7,270 nt of DNA. Origin: Candidatus Cloacimonadota bacterium (GTDB taxonomy: Bacteria; Cloacimonadota; Cloacimonadia; Cloacimonadales; TCS61). Location: positions 1 through 7,270 of the forward strand of contig JACNIV010000031.1 of assembly GCA_014382915.1 (NCBI GenBank), given 5' to 3'. The notes beneath the pieces were generated by a model. It did not search any database. It was not told the DNA's origin and saw only the letters and a program-made list of their open reading frames with translations. Made by a program: the position numbers and the translations under genes. Shown here piece by piece: positions 1-6,380 of the stretch (positions within the stretch are counted from its first letter, which is position 1; each line of letters begins with the position of its first letter).

Positions 1-420
1 ACACAATTCAATCCGACCGATCTTATTAAAGAGATCATTAATTCCTATCAACATAAATATAATATAAAATTGGAAATGGAAAATGACATCGTTGTAAGTT
101 TTGACCGTACTCATTTTTATCAGATCATTACAAATCTGGTGCAAAATGCTATCGATGCTACTCAGGAAACAGAAGAAATCCTGATTCGTGTCTTTTTCGG
201 TGATGAAGCAGTAATTATTCAAATCATTGATAATGGCTCAGGTATATCCACAGAGAATATATCCAGGATTTTCGAACCGTATTATACAAATAAGAAAAAA
301 GGGACCGGGCTGGGACTTGCTCTTGCAAAAAAACTGGTTGACCTGAATGATGCGGAAATCCAGGTTAAGAGCAAAATCGGGCAGGGAAGTACGTTTGAAA
401 TAATATTAAAGACGGTTTAG
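1..420 (+). CDS. Sensor histidine kinase, C-terminal ATP-binding domain (5' end outside window)
   Basis: The reading frame is open from base 1, so this is the last 139 residues of a longer protein; the first possible start inside the window (TTG at 70) is not the real one. What remains is the HATPase_c catalytic domain, which binds ATP and phosphorylates the histidine of the upstream DHp domain (not in the window). Counting from the first codon, the N box is NLVQNAIDA at 45-53, the G1 box DNGSGI at 77-82, the F box IFEPYYT at 90-96 and the G2 box GTGLGLALAKKL at 101-112, followed by the usual closing strand ending GQGSTFEIIL. All ATP-site boxes look intact. The style resembles NtrB/NtrY/AtoS-type kinases. 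It lies 27 nt upstream of an NtrC-family regulator, its likely partner. Sensor input and membrane topology cannot be judged. Confidence 0.93.
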   Translation, partial: TQFNPTDLIKEIINSYQHKYNIKLEMENDIVVSFDRTHFYQIITNLVQNAIDATQETEEILIRVFFGDEAVIIQIIDNGSGISTENISRIFEPYYTNKKKGTGLGLALAKKLVDLNDAEIQVKSKIGQGSTFEIILKTV

Positions 421-447
421 AAATAGGTTTGAATTAATGGAGATGAA

Positions 448-1788
448 ATGAAAATACTGATCGTTGATGATGAAATGAATATCTGTCTTACACTTAAAAA
501 CATCCTGAAAGATGAAGGACATATCTGCGAATATACTATTAAAAGCAACAAAATAATGAACCTTTTTGAATCATTTAATCCCGATGTGGTGCTTCTCGAT
601 GTTCGCCTGGATGGTGCTAACGGTTTGGATGTATTACAAAAAATGAAAGATAAAAATTCCCAGACCACTATTATTATGATCTCGGGACACAGTGGAATAA
701 AAGAAGCAGTAAGAGCAATTAAAATTGGCGCATACGATTTCCTGGAAAAACCACTGAGCCTGACAAAAGTAAAAATTATCGTAAATAAAGCTTATGAGTT
801 TCAAACTCTCTCCAGGAATTATAATAATCTTAAAACTACCGTAGATGAACAATATCAGATCGTGGGAGAAAGTAAACCTATTAAAGAAATGCTCATGTTA
901 GTCCAAAAAATAGCCTCCAGCGACTCTAAAGTTCTTATAAGGGGTGAAAGCGGTACCGGCAAAGAACTGGTCGCCTACGCTGTTCATAACGGCAGTAAAA
1001 GAAGAGATAAACCTTTTATTAAATTTAATTCTGCTGCCATTCCCAATGAACTGGTAGAGAGCGAGCTTTTCGGTCATGAAAAAGGAGCTTTTACCGGTGC
1101 TCATAAAAGTAAAGATGGCAAGATAGAACAGGCAGACGGCGGTACGCTTTTTCTGGATGAGATCGGTGATATGAGCTTAAATGCCCAGGCTAAGATCCTC
1201 AGGGTTATCCAGGAAGGTGAATTTGAAAGAGTGGGTGGCAATAAAACCCAGAAGATCAACATTCGGTTAATTGCTGCCACGCATAAAAACCTGGAAGCAC
1301 TGGTTGAACAGGGCAGTTTCCGGGAAGACCTGTATTACAGATTGAACGTAATTCCCATCACCACCCCTCCCCTGCGGGAACATCCGTCAGATATTCCATT
1401 GTTGATAGAACATTACTCGCATTTTTTTTCCAATGACCTGAAGATTCCATTGAAAACATTTTCACCTGCCTGCATCAATGAGTTGCAATCGTGGGAATTC
1501 AAAGGAAACGTACGGGAATTACGAAACCTGATCGAAAGGATATACATTCTGGTCGATAAAGAAATAATAGAACCTGAAGACATTACCATTCTAACCCAGA
1601 AACCACAGAAGACAGATTTCTGGAATCAAACACTTTCCTATAAAGATAAAAAAAGAGAATTTGAAATAAAATATCTGAGCACTCAGTTAAAGCTTAATAA
1701 TGGAAATCTTACCAATACAGCAAAAGCACTGAATCTGCAGGTCAGCAATTTATCTCGAAAAATTAAGGAATTAGAAATAAAATATTAA
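448..1788 (+). CDS. Sigma-54-dependent response regulator, NtrC/NtrX family
   Basis: This 446-residue protein has the full three-domain plan of an NtrC-type activator. The receiver (about 2-117) has the acidic pair D7/D8, phospho-acceptor D51 (VVLLDVRLDG), S79 in MISGH and K101 in FLEKP. The AAA+ domain (about 138-370) has Walker A GESGTGKE at 166-173, an intact GAFTGA loop at 213-218 that contacts sigma-54, Walker B GGTLFLDEIGD at 231-241, arginine-finger region FREDLYYRLN at 291-300 and sensor II GNVRELRN at 353-360. A Fis-type helix-turn-helix lies at about 416-442. Phosphorylation by the upstream kinase should drive oligomerisation and ATP-dependent opening of sigma-54 promoters. The receiver wording, with VDDE.NI at the start and ISGHSGIKEAVRAIKIGAYDF, is closest to NtrX. 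The ATG at 448 follows a GGAGA SD at 439-443; an ATG at 443 is out of frame. The regulon is unknown. Confidence 0.95.
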   Translation: MKILIVDDEMNICLTLKNILKDEGHICEYTIKSNKIMNLFESFNPDVVLLDVRLDGANGLDVLQKMKDKNSQTTIIMISGHSGIKEAVRAIKIGAYDFLEKPLSLTKVKIIVNKAYEFQTLSRNYNNLKTTVDEQYQIVGESKPIKEMLMLVQKIASSDSKVLIRGESGTGKELVAYAVHNGSKRRDKPFIKFNSAAIPNELVESELFGHEKGAFTGAHKSKDGKIEQADGGTLFLDEIGDMSLNAQAKILRVIQEGEFERVGGNKTQKINIRLIAATHKNLEALVEQGSFREDLYYRLNVIPITTPPLREHPSDIPLLIEHYSHFFSNDLKIPLKTFSPACINELQSWEFKGNVRELRNLIERIYILVDKEIIEPEDITILTQKPQKTDFWNQTLSYKDKKREFEIKYLSTQLKLNNGNLTNTAKALNLQVSNLSRKIKELEIKY

Positions 1789-1802
1789 TCCGCCTTCTCT
1801 GT

Positions 1803-1818
1803 ACCACTCGTAAGTGGT
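1803..1818. repeat. Perfect hairpin 1 in the spacer upstream of sppA
   Basis: ACCACT (1803-1808) and AGTGGT (1813-1818) form a perfect 6-bp stem around the 4-nt loop CGTA, starting 15 nt after the regulator's stop codon. No T-tract follows, so it is not a classical intrinsic terminator. It could be an mRNA 3'-end structure, an operator-like palindrome, or part of a dispersed repeat. The structure is read directly; the role is unknown. Confidence 0.6.
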
Positions 1819-1839
1819 CAGATACGGTGAGATAATCCG

Positions 1840-1916
1840 GCTTCATCCCGAATGCTTTCGGGACTACACCGGGATAAATTGGGCTTCGTTCCGATAAATC
1901 GGAGCTTCGCCCGAAC
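1840..1916. repeat. G+C-rich repeat-like region with two hairpins and three GCTTC..CCGA motifs
   Basis: A motif of the form GCTTC-N2-3-CCGA occurs three times: GCTTCATCCCGAA (1840-1852), GCTTCGTTCCGAT (1883-1895) and GCTTCGCCCGAAC (1904-1916). Two hairpins are built on it. TCCCGAA (1846-1852) pairs perfectly with TTCGGGA (1857-1863) around TGCT. GTTCCGA (1888-1894) pairs with TCGGAGC (1899-1905, one G-T wobble) around TAAA, and this stem is extended by GGGC (1881-1884) with GCCC (1909-1912) across a 3x3 internal loop. ATCCCG at 1845-1850 could instead pair with CGGGAT at 1870-1875, so two folds compete. The region is non-coding, and the structure ends a few bases before the sppA SD. A REP-like or MITE-like dispersed intergenic repeat or a structured sppA leader are both possible. 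Confidence 0.55.
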
Positions 1917-1930
1917 AAGAAGGAGGAAAA

Positions 1931-3667
1931 ATGAAAGGAAAATGGTTCGCATTTGGTTGCTTAACATCGGTCGTTATTATTATAGTTATGATATTCTCGA
2001 CTATCAATATCATCGGGAGCATGAGTAAAAGCATGGCAAAGAAAAAACAGTTCAAAGTGATCTTGCCCGATTCTTATCTTCATGTTAAACTAACAGGAGA
2101 AATAGTAGAATACAACGAGTTTAGCGAAAGCTTTTTTGGAGAAGACGCAATCGGCACACATTCTGTTGTTCAGAAAATAAACAAAGCATCTTATGATAAG
2201 AACATCAAGGGAATTATCCTGGAACCACAATGGATGTCCTGCGGAATGGCAAACATAAACGAAATAATAGAAGCAATAGAGCATTTCAAGAGTTCCGGTA
2301 AAAAAGTATATGCCTATTTCAGTATGGCTGGCAATAGAGATTACATCCTTGCTTCCGTAGCAGATTCAATATACCTGAATCCTTCGGCATCTGGTGGATT
2401 ATTCCTTACCGGTGTTGGAGGAAGTGTTCTCTTCTATAAAGACCTTTTAGATAAGATAGGTATAGAAATGAAGGTGATCCATGCTGGAAAATATAAAGGA
2501 TTCGGGGAGAATTTTTCCAGATCGAGTTTCTCTAAACCTGTAAAAGAAAACCTGGATAGACTATACACAACAATTTACGATAAAATGATAATAAAAATAG
2601 CAGAAAACAGGGATCTATCCATCAAGCAAATAAAAAATATTTATGAGAACAGAAAGGAAATATTTATTTCCGGAGAAAAAGCTCTTGCATACAACCTGGT
2701 TGATCAACTTTGTTTTAGAGAGGATCTATTCAATGAACTGGGAATAAAAAAAACTCAACTTGTTTCCCTGAGAAGTTATAAATTATCTTCTAGAAGTAAA
2801 GAAAAAGATCGAATAGCGGTGGTATATGCACAAGGAAGTATCGCTCCGTCAAATTCGTTCTATATGGCTCAAAATCTTTCTGCTTCAAAGATAGATGAAG
2901 TACTGGATAAACTGGAAATTGATAATTCCATTAAAGCTGTAGTATTGCGGGTGAATAGTCCAGGTGGCAGTGCATTGGAATCTGAAATAATCCTGAACAG
3001 AATCAAGCAATTAAGAAGTGTTAAGCCGGTTATCATCTCGATGGGTAATGTTGCTGCTTCCGGAGGATATTATATTTCTGCAGAATCAGATTATACCTAT
3101 GCAGATCCATTCACCATAACCGGTTCTATTGGAGTGGTGGCAATAATCGCGAACATCAGTAAATTATCACAAAATATCGGACTTAATTCCGAACAGATAA
3201 AAAAAGGAAAATACTCGGATGTATTTAATCCATATAAAGAACCGAATGCTGAAGAATTTGAAGCATTAAAAAAAAATATTGAAGAGACATACATTGAATT
3301 TAAAACCCGGGTTGCCGAAGGGCGAGAAATGACGCTTGAGGATGTGGAAATGCTTGCACAGGGTCAAGTCTGGAGCAGTGAAGACGCATTAGAAAGAAAT
3401 CTCATCGATGGAGTGGGAATGTTGAATGATGCCATAATAAAAGCTGCAGAAATAGCAGGAGTAACTGAATACTCCGTTCATTTCTACCCTGAGAAGAAAA
3501 GTATCTTCGAAGAATTTTTGAAAGATAAATTTGATATCGATGTAGTTGCCGAGCTTATGAAAAGCGATATTACAAAAGAGATTGGATTGGATAGATCTTT
3601 ATTATTTTACAAAAATATAAAGACCGATCCCATTCAGGCAATAATGCCTTTCGAACCCGGAATATAA
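1931..3667 (+). CDS. sppA: Signal peptide peptidase SppA, long (67K) type, peptidase family S49
   Basis: SppA is an inner-membrane serine protease that degrades signal peptides left after secretion. This 578-residue protein fits the long form with two tandem S49 domains (E. coli SppA is about 618 aa). An N-terminal membrane anchor spans about residues 5-29 (WFAFG...INIIG), followed by a Lys-rich stretch. The N-terminal S49 domain is about 70-260 and carries the likely general base K189 in AGKYKGFGENFSR. The C-terminal S49 domain is about 295-510 and carries the nucleophile S377 in GNVAASGGYYIS, preceded by VNSPGGSALESE (342-353) and followed by ADPFTITGSIGVV. This Ser/Lys split across the two domains matches S409/K209 of the E. 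coli enzyme, so it should be active. The ATG at 1931 follows a strong AAGGAGG (1920-1926) with a 4-nt gap. A clear terminator follows the gene; upstream is a structured spacer, so it may be transcribed alone. Confidence 0.95.
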   Translation: MKGKWFAFGCLTSVVIIIVMIFSTINIIGSMSKSMAKKKQFKVILPDSYLHVKLTGEIVEYNEFSESFFGEDAIGTHSVVQKINKASYDKNIKGIILEPQWMSCGMANINEIIEAIEHFKSSGKKVYAYFSMAGNRDYILASVADSIYLNPSASGGLFLTGVGGSVLFYKDLLDKIGIEMKVIHAGKYKGFGENFSRSSFSKPVKENLDRLYTTIYDKMIIKIAENRDLSIKQIKNIYENRKEIFISGEKALAYNLVDQLCFREDLFNELGIKKTQLVSLRSYKLSSRSKEKDRIAVVYAQGSIAPSNSFYMAQNLSASKIDEVLDKLEIDNSIKAVVLRVNSPGGSALESEIILNRIKQLRSVKPVIISMGNVAASGGYYISAESDYTYADPFTITGSIGVVAIIANISKLSQNIGLNSEQIKKGKYSDVFNPYKEPNAEEFEALKKNIEETYIEFKTRVAEGREMTLEDVEMLAQGQVWSSEDALERNLIDGVGMLNDAIIKAAEIAGVTEYSVHFYPEKKSIFEEFLKDKFDIDVVAELMKSDITKEIGLDRSLLFYKNIKTDPIQAIMPFEPGI

Positions 3668-3692
3668 TCTGGTTGGTGAGCTTAAAATAAAG

Positions 3693-3717
3693 AAAAGGCG
3701 GGCAACCGCCTTTTTTT
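3693..3717 (+). terminator. Intrinsic (Rho-independent) terminator after sppA
   Basis: AAAAGGCGG (3693-3701) pairs perfectly with CCGCCTTTT (3706-3714) around a GCAA (GNRA-type) tetraloop, and the T-run covers 3711-3717. It starts 25 nt after the sppA stop codon. The upstream A-run makes it partly symmetric, but no gene converges on it, so it serves the + strand and separates sppA from the TPR-tRNA-tig-clpPX unit. Confidence 0.93.
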
Positions 3718-3810
3718 AGATTTATAAACAAATAAACCATAAAATTCTTGACTTCTATACTACTATCAAAAATTTGCATAACGTAATATAAACTATATTA
3801 TTTAAATAGT
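3718..3810 (+). promoter_or_regulatory. AT-rich spacer, probable promoter region of the TPR-tRNA-tig-clpPX unit
   Basis: A strong terminator stands just upstream and a new SD (GGAGG, 3811-3815) just downstream, so transcription of the next unit must start here or by an internal promoter. The stretch 3718-3819 is only about 22% G+C by hand count (22 of 102). TTGACT at 3748-3753 resembles a -35 box, and TATAAA (3787-3792) and TATATT (3794-3799) resemble -10 boxes, but no pair has the normal 16-18 nt spacing. The location of a promoter is therefore inferred, and no exact element is claimed. Confidence 0.35.
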
Positions 3811-3819
3811 GGAGGAAAG

Positions 3820-4968
3820 ATGAAAAGAAATTTGAAATTTTTTGTAACACTGATTGTTTTGCTTGTATTAAGCGGAAGTTTATTTGCTGCTTCTCAGGAA
3901 CTTACAGCAGATGGTAAAAAGAACCTTCGTTCTGCTAATATGCATCTTGGCGGAGAGCGATATGAAAAAGCACTTCCTCTTTACGAATCTGTTATCGAAG
4001 AGAATCCTCATCATATTATAGCGCTGGAAAAAACTGGAAGTATCTACTATAATATAAAAAAGGATTATCTGAAAGCCAGGAGTTTGTTCATTGCCGCTAT
4101 TCAGGAAATTAATGATGTTTATGCTGAATATGAAGAATTACAAAAAGCAGACGAGAAAGCTGCAGATAAGTTTTATAATAAGGAGATCAAAAAAGAAAAA
4201 CTGGATATGGTACTTGAGCAATTAAAGCAATTCAAGGATAGCTGTTTTGACCAACTTATAAACGCTGGAAAACTTAAATTACAAGAGGAAGATTATAACG
4301 GTGCGATACAAATATTTACAGATGTTATCAACATCATTCCCGACAGTACAATTTCCTATAGATTGATGGCTTTGAGTTACGAAAAACTGGAAGATACAGA
4401 AAACTCAATAAGATATTTTATTAAAACAGTGGAACTTGATTCTACTGATATCATAGCGCGACTGAAATTAGCAAATTATTACTTTAATGTAAAAAAATAC
4501 GAAGAAGCGGGAAATATGTTCCTGGAAGCTGCCGGATTAGAACCGGAAAATCCTGATAACTTCTATAACACCGGATTGGCATTTATGAATGCCAAAAAAG
4601 ATTCACTTGCATATAATGCTTTTATGGAGTCATATAAATTAAGTTCTCCCAATATGGATGTACTTGTTACTCTCAGCAATCTTGCTCTTAAAATGGATAA
4701 CAATGTAGAATCTACAAAATATTTACAGGAAGCTGTAGATTTAGACCGGGAAGATGGAGAGGTGAATTATCCGGAATATGTTTCTACTTTGTGCTATAAG
4801 TTATACGGGATCAAGAAATTTGATGAATTAATTAAGTATGGAGAGATATGGCATAAACTTAATCCTCTATCCAAGGAAGCAGTTCAGATGTTGTATAATG
4901 CTTCCAAAGAGAACAATAATAAAGAGCTGATGTCAAAATACGAGAAAATATATAAACAACTGGAATAA
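3820..4968 (+). CDS. Exported TPR-repeat protein of unknown function
   Basis: This 382-residue protein starts with a clear Sec signal peptide: basic MKRNLK, a hydrophobic core FFVTLIVLLVLSGSLF, and a likely signal peptidase I site after A23 or A24. No lipobox cysteine is present, so it should be periplasmic or secreted rather than a lipoprotein. The rest is mostly helical TPR repeats, visible at about 35-66 and 67-98, then 147-179, 180-212, 213-245, 246-278 and 280-312, with typical small/aromatic spacing such as YNGAIQIFTDVINIIPDS and YEEAGNMFLEAAGLEPENP. A highly charged Lys/Glu-rich insert at about 100-140 breaks the array and may form a helical hairpin. TPR arrays usually scaffold protein complexes; no catalytic motif is visible. 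The ATG at 3820 follows GGAGG (3811-3815). The gene ends only 12 nt before the tRNA. The product cannot be named more precisely. Confidence 0.88.
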   Translation: MKRNLKFFVTLIVLLVLSGSLFAASQELTADGKKNLRSANMHLGGERYEKALPLYESVIEENPHHIIALEKTGSIYYNIKKDYLKARSLFIAAIQEINDVYAEYEELQKADEKAADKFYNKEIKKEKLDMVLEQLKQFKDSCFDQLINAGKLKLQEEDYNGAIQIFTDVINIIPDSTISYRLMALSYEKLEDTENSIRYFIKTVELDSTDIIARLKLANYYFNVKKYEEAGNMFLEAAGLEPENPDNFYNTGLAFMNAKKDSLAYNAFMESYKLSSPNMDVLVTLSNLALKMDNNVESTKYLQEAVDLDREDGEVNYPEYVSTLCYKLYGIKKFDELIKYGEIWHKLNPLSKEAVQMLYNASKENNNKELMSKYEKIYKQLE

Positions 4969-4980
4969 TTTTTTCATAGT

Positions 4981-5067
4981 GCGAAAGTGGCGGAGTTGGT
5001 AGACGCGCTGGATTTAGGATCCAGTGGGAGAGATCCTGTAGGGGTTCGAGTCCCCTCTTTCGCACCA
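4981..5067 (+). tRNA. tRNA-Leu (anticodon UAG), CCA encoded
   Basis: The 87-nt sequence folds into a type II (long variable arm) tRNA. The acceptor stem is GCGAAAG (4981-4987) with CTTTCGC (5057-5063), then discriminator A and an encoded CCA (5065-5067). The anticodon stem is CTGGA (5008-5012) with TCCAG (5020-5024), and the 7-nt loop TTTAGGA places the anticodon TAG at 5015-5017, which reads CUA and, by wobble, other CUN leucine codons. The variable arm has a 4-bp stem (GGGA/TCCT with a GAGA loop). The T arm is AGGGG-TTCGAGT-CCCCT (5040-5056). No terminator or convincing promoter separates it from the TPR gene upstream or from tig downstream, so it is probably cut out of a longer transcript by RNase P and 3' nucleases. 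A tRNA-Leu just before tig-clpP-clpX is also found in other bacterial lineages, to my recollection including some Deltaproteobacteria. Confidence 0.98.
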
Positions 5068-5082
5068 TCTGTTATAACATAG

Positions 5083-5088
5083 AAGGAG
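5083..5088 (+). promoter_or_regulatory. Ribosome binding site fixing the GTG start of tig
   Basis: AAGGAG lies 5 nt upstream of GTG 5094. No ATG in the correct frame stands near it, and the encoded protein begins MKTEITDISESTKEL, the expected N-terminus of trigger factor, so the GTG is the real start. Confidence 0.85.
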
Positions 5089-5093
5089 AATTT

Positions 5094-6380
5094 GTGAAAA
5101 CCGAGATCACCGATATTAGTGAAAGCACAAAAGAATTAACCATAACTATCGATGCAGATGAAGCATTGAAAGAATATAATAAGGTGCTGCAAAAATTTAA
5201 GAATTATGTTGTTATTCCCGGCTTCCGTAAGGGTAAAGCCCCTGTTGCCATGATCGAAAAAAACTATGGTGAACATTCCAAAGAAGAGTTTTTTAATCAG
5301 AAACTGGGTGATTATTACAAAGCAGCGATCGATGAAAAAAAGCTGAAACCTGTGAACCAGGGTGAAGCCACCAAAGTAGAATGGGAAAAGGGAAAGGAAC
5401 TGGTGGTAACTTTTAAATATGAAGTGATGCCCGAAATCAAAATAGAGAAATACAAAGGATTGAAAATTCCTTACGAAGAGACTAAATTCAAGAAAGAAAT
5501 GATAGATGCAACTATCGAAGATTTCCGGCTCAGAATGGCAAATGAAGTTACTCCTGAAACTTCTGAAGAAGGTGATATCATTAAAGCTACCATCAAATTT
5601 CTGGATGATAACGGCGAAGTTACAAAAGAGATCGAAAGAGAGTTTACGCTGGGAGCAAATTCTTATTCAAAGCCTTTCAATGAGAAACTTACCAGCGTTA
5701 AAGTGGAAGACGAAGTTAGAACAAAACTCTTCACCAAAACGCAGGATAGCAGCGACAACGAAATAAGTTCTAACCTGAAAGACAGGGATTTCCTGGTAAA
5801 GGTAATATCGATAAAAAGGAAGGAATTGCCCGAATTGAACGATGACTTTGCCAAAGACCTGGAGTATGATTCACTCACCGATCTGAGAGAGAAAGTTAGT
5901 GAAGAGCTTAAAACCAGGCTCAAAAAAGAAAATACAGAGAGAAAACGCAATGCTATTATCACCAAACTTATAGAAGAAAATCCTTTTGAAGTTCCTCCTT
6001 CCATGATAAAAAATTATGCTGAGAATATGGCAAAACCTTATGTTGATGCCTACAAAATAGAATTGGAGAAAATTCTTCCTATGTATATGGGAATGGCCGA
6101 ATATAACTTGAAAAGCCATTTCATTTTGGACGAGTTGAAAAAGATCGAGAAAGTAGAAATAACTGCCGAAGATAAAGAAGAAATTATCAAAGAAGCGGCA
6201 GACAATCTGAAGATGGAACTTGACAAATACAAAGAAATGTATAAAAAACAGATCATGAGTGATGATTTCATATATGCAGCAGAAAAAAAGAAATTACTGG
6301 ATCTGCTGGAAATGAAATCGAAATTTGTTCTTTATCCAAAAGAAAAGGCTAAAGTTTCTGGAAATAAAAAGGAGAAATAA
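5094..6380 (+). CDS. tig: Trigger factor (ribosome-associated chaperone)
   Basis: Trigger factor docks at the ribosomal exit tunnel and shields nascent chains. The 428 residues match the usual length (E. coli 432). The N-terminal ribosome-binding domain (about 1-115) carries the signature GFRKGKAP at 43-50, whose F44-R45-K46 contacts protein L23. A PPIase (FKBP-like) domain follows at about 150-242. The C-terminal helical substrate-binding domain runs from about 243 to the end, opening with the typical ELPELNDDFAKDL (244-256) and ending in a Lys-rich tail. The PPIase domain is poorly conserved: the usual PGFE..L.G region reads SKPFNEKLTSVK (192-203), and the later FPEDY-like loop is replaced by FTKTQDSSDNEISS, so prolyl isomerase activity may be lost while chaperone function stays. 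Translation starts at GTG 5094. clpP begins directly after its stop codon, which implies coupled translation. Confidence 0.97.
   Translation: MKTEITDISESTKELTITIDADEALKEYNKVLQKFKNYVVIPGFRKGKAPVAMIEKNYGEHSKEEFFNQKLGDYYKAAIDEKKLKPVNQGEATKVEWEKGKELVVTFKYEVMPEIKIEKYKGLKIPYEETKFKKEMIDATIEDFRLRMANEVTPETSEEGDIIKATIKFLDDNGEVTKEIEREFTLGANSYSKPFNEKLTSVKVEDEVRTKLFTKTQDSSDNEISSNLKDRDFLVKVISIKRKELPELNDDFAKDLEYDSLTDLREKVSEELKTRLKKENTERKRNAIITKLIEENPFEVPPSMIKNYAENMAKPYVDAYKIELEKILPMYMGMAEYNLKSHFILDELKKIEKVEITAEDKEEIIKEAADNLKMELDKYKEMYKKQIMSDDFIYAAEKKKLLDLLEMKSKFVLYPKEKAKVSGNKKEK

Noticed and set aside
70..72. TTG as the start of the histidine kinase
   Set aside because: The frame is open to base 1 and the protein would lack its DHp domain; the real start is upstream of the window.
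1864..2055. Minus-strand hydrophobic ORF overlapping the sppA start
   Set aside because: The hydrophobicity comes from the antisense of the sppA membrane-anchor codons, and it runs through the hairpin spacer.
3748..3799. TTGACT with TATAAA or TATATT as a sigma-70 promoter
   Set aside because: The spacing from the -35-like box to either -10-like box is 33 nt or more, so no valid pair can be stated; AT-rich DNA gives many chance matches.
4969..4974. Run of six T after the TPR gene as a terminator
   Set aside because: No G+C-rich stem precedes it, only AT-rich coding sequence, and the tRNA starts 6 nt later.
4859..5068. Minus-strand ORF of 69 codons with RKRGLEPLQDLSHWILNPARLPTPP
   Set aside because: It is the antisense of the tRNA-Leu gene plus the end of the TPR gene; this wording is a familiar false protein made by reading tRNA-Leu backwards.
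5073..5078. TATAAC before tig as a -10 box
   Set aside because: A matching -35 would fall inside the tRNA T-arm region and does not resemble TTGACA.
5506..5766. Plus-strand ORF of 86 codons in another frame of tig
   Set aside because: It overlaps the PPIase part of tig. tig is continuous across it, so it is not a frameshifted part, and it shows no domain.
5663..6004. Minus-strand ORF of 113 codons, Ser/Leu-rich
   Set aside because: It is the antisense of Lys/Glu-rich tig codons, lies wholly inside a well-supported gene, and has no family resemblance.
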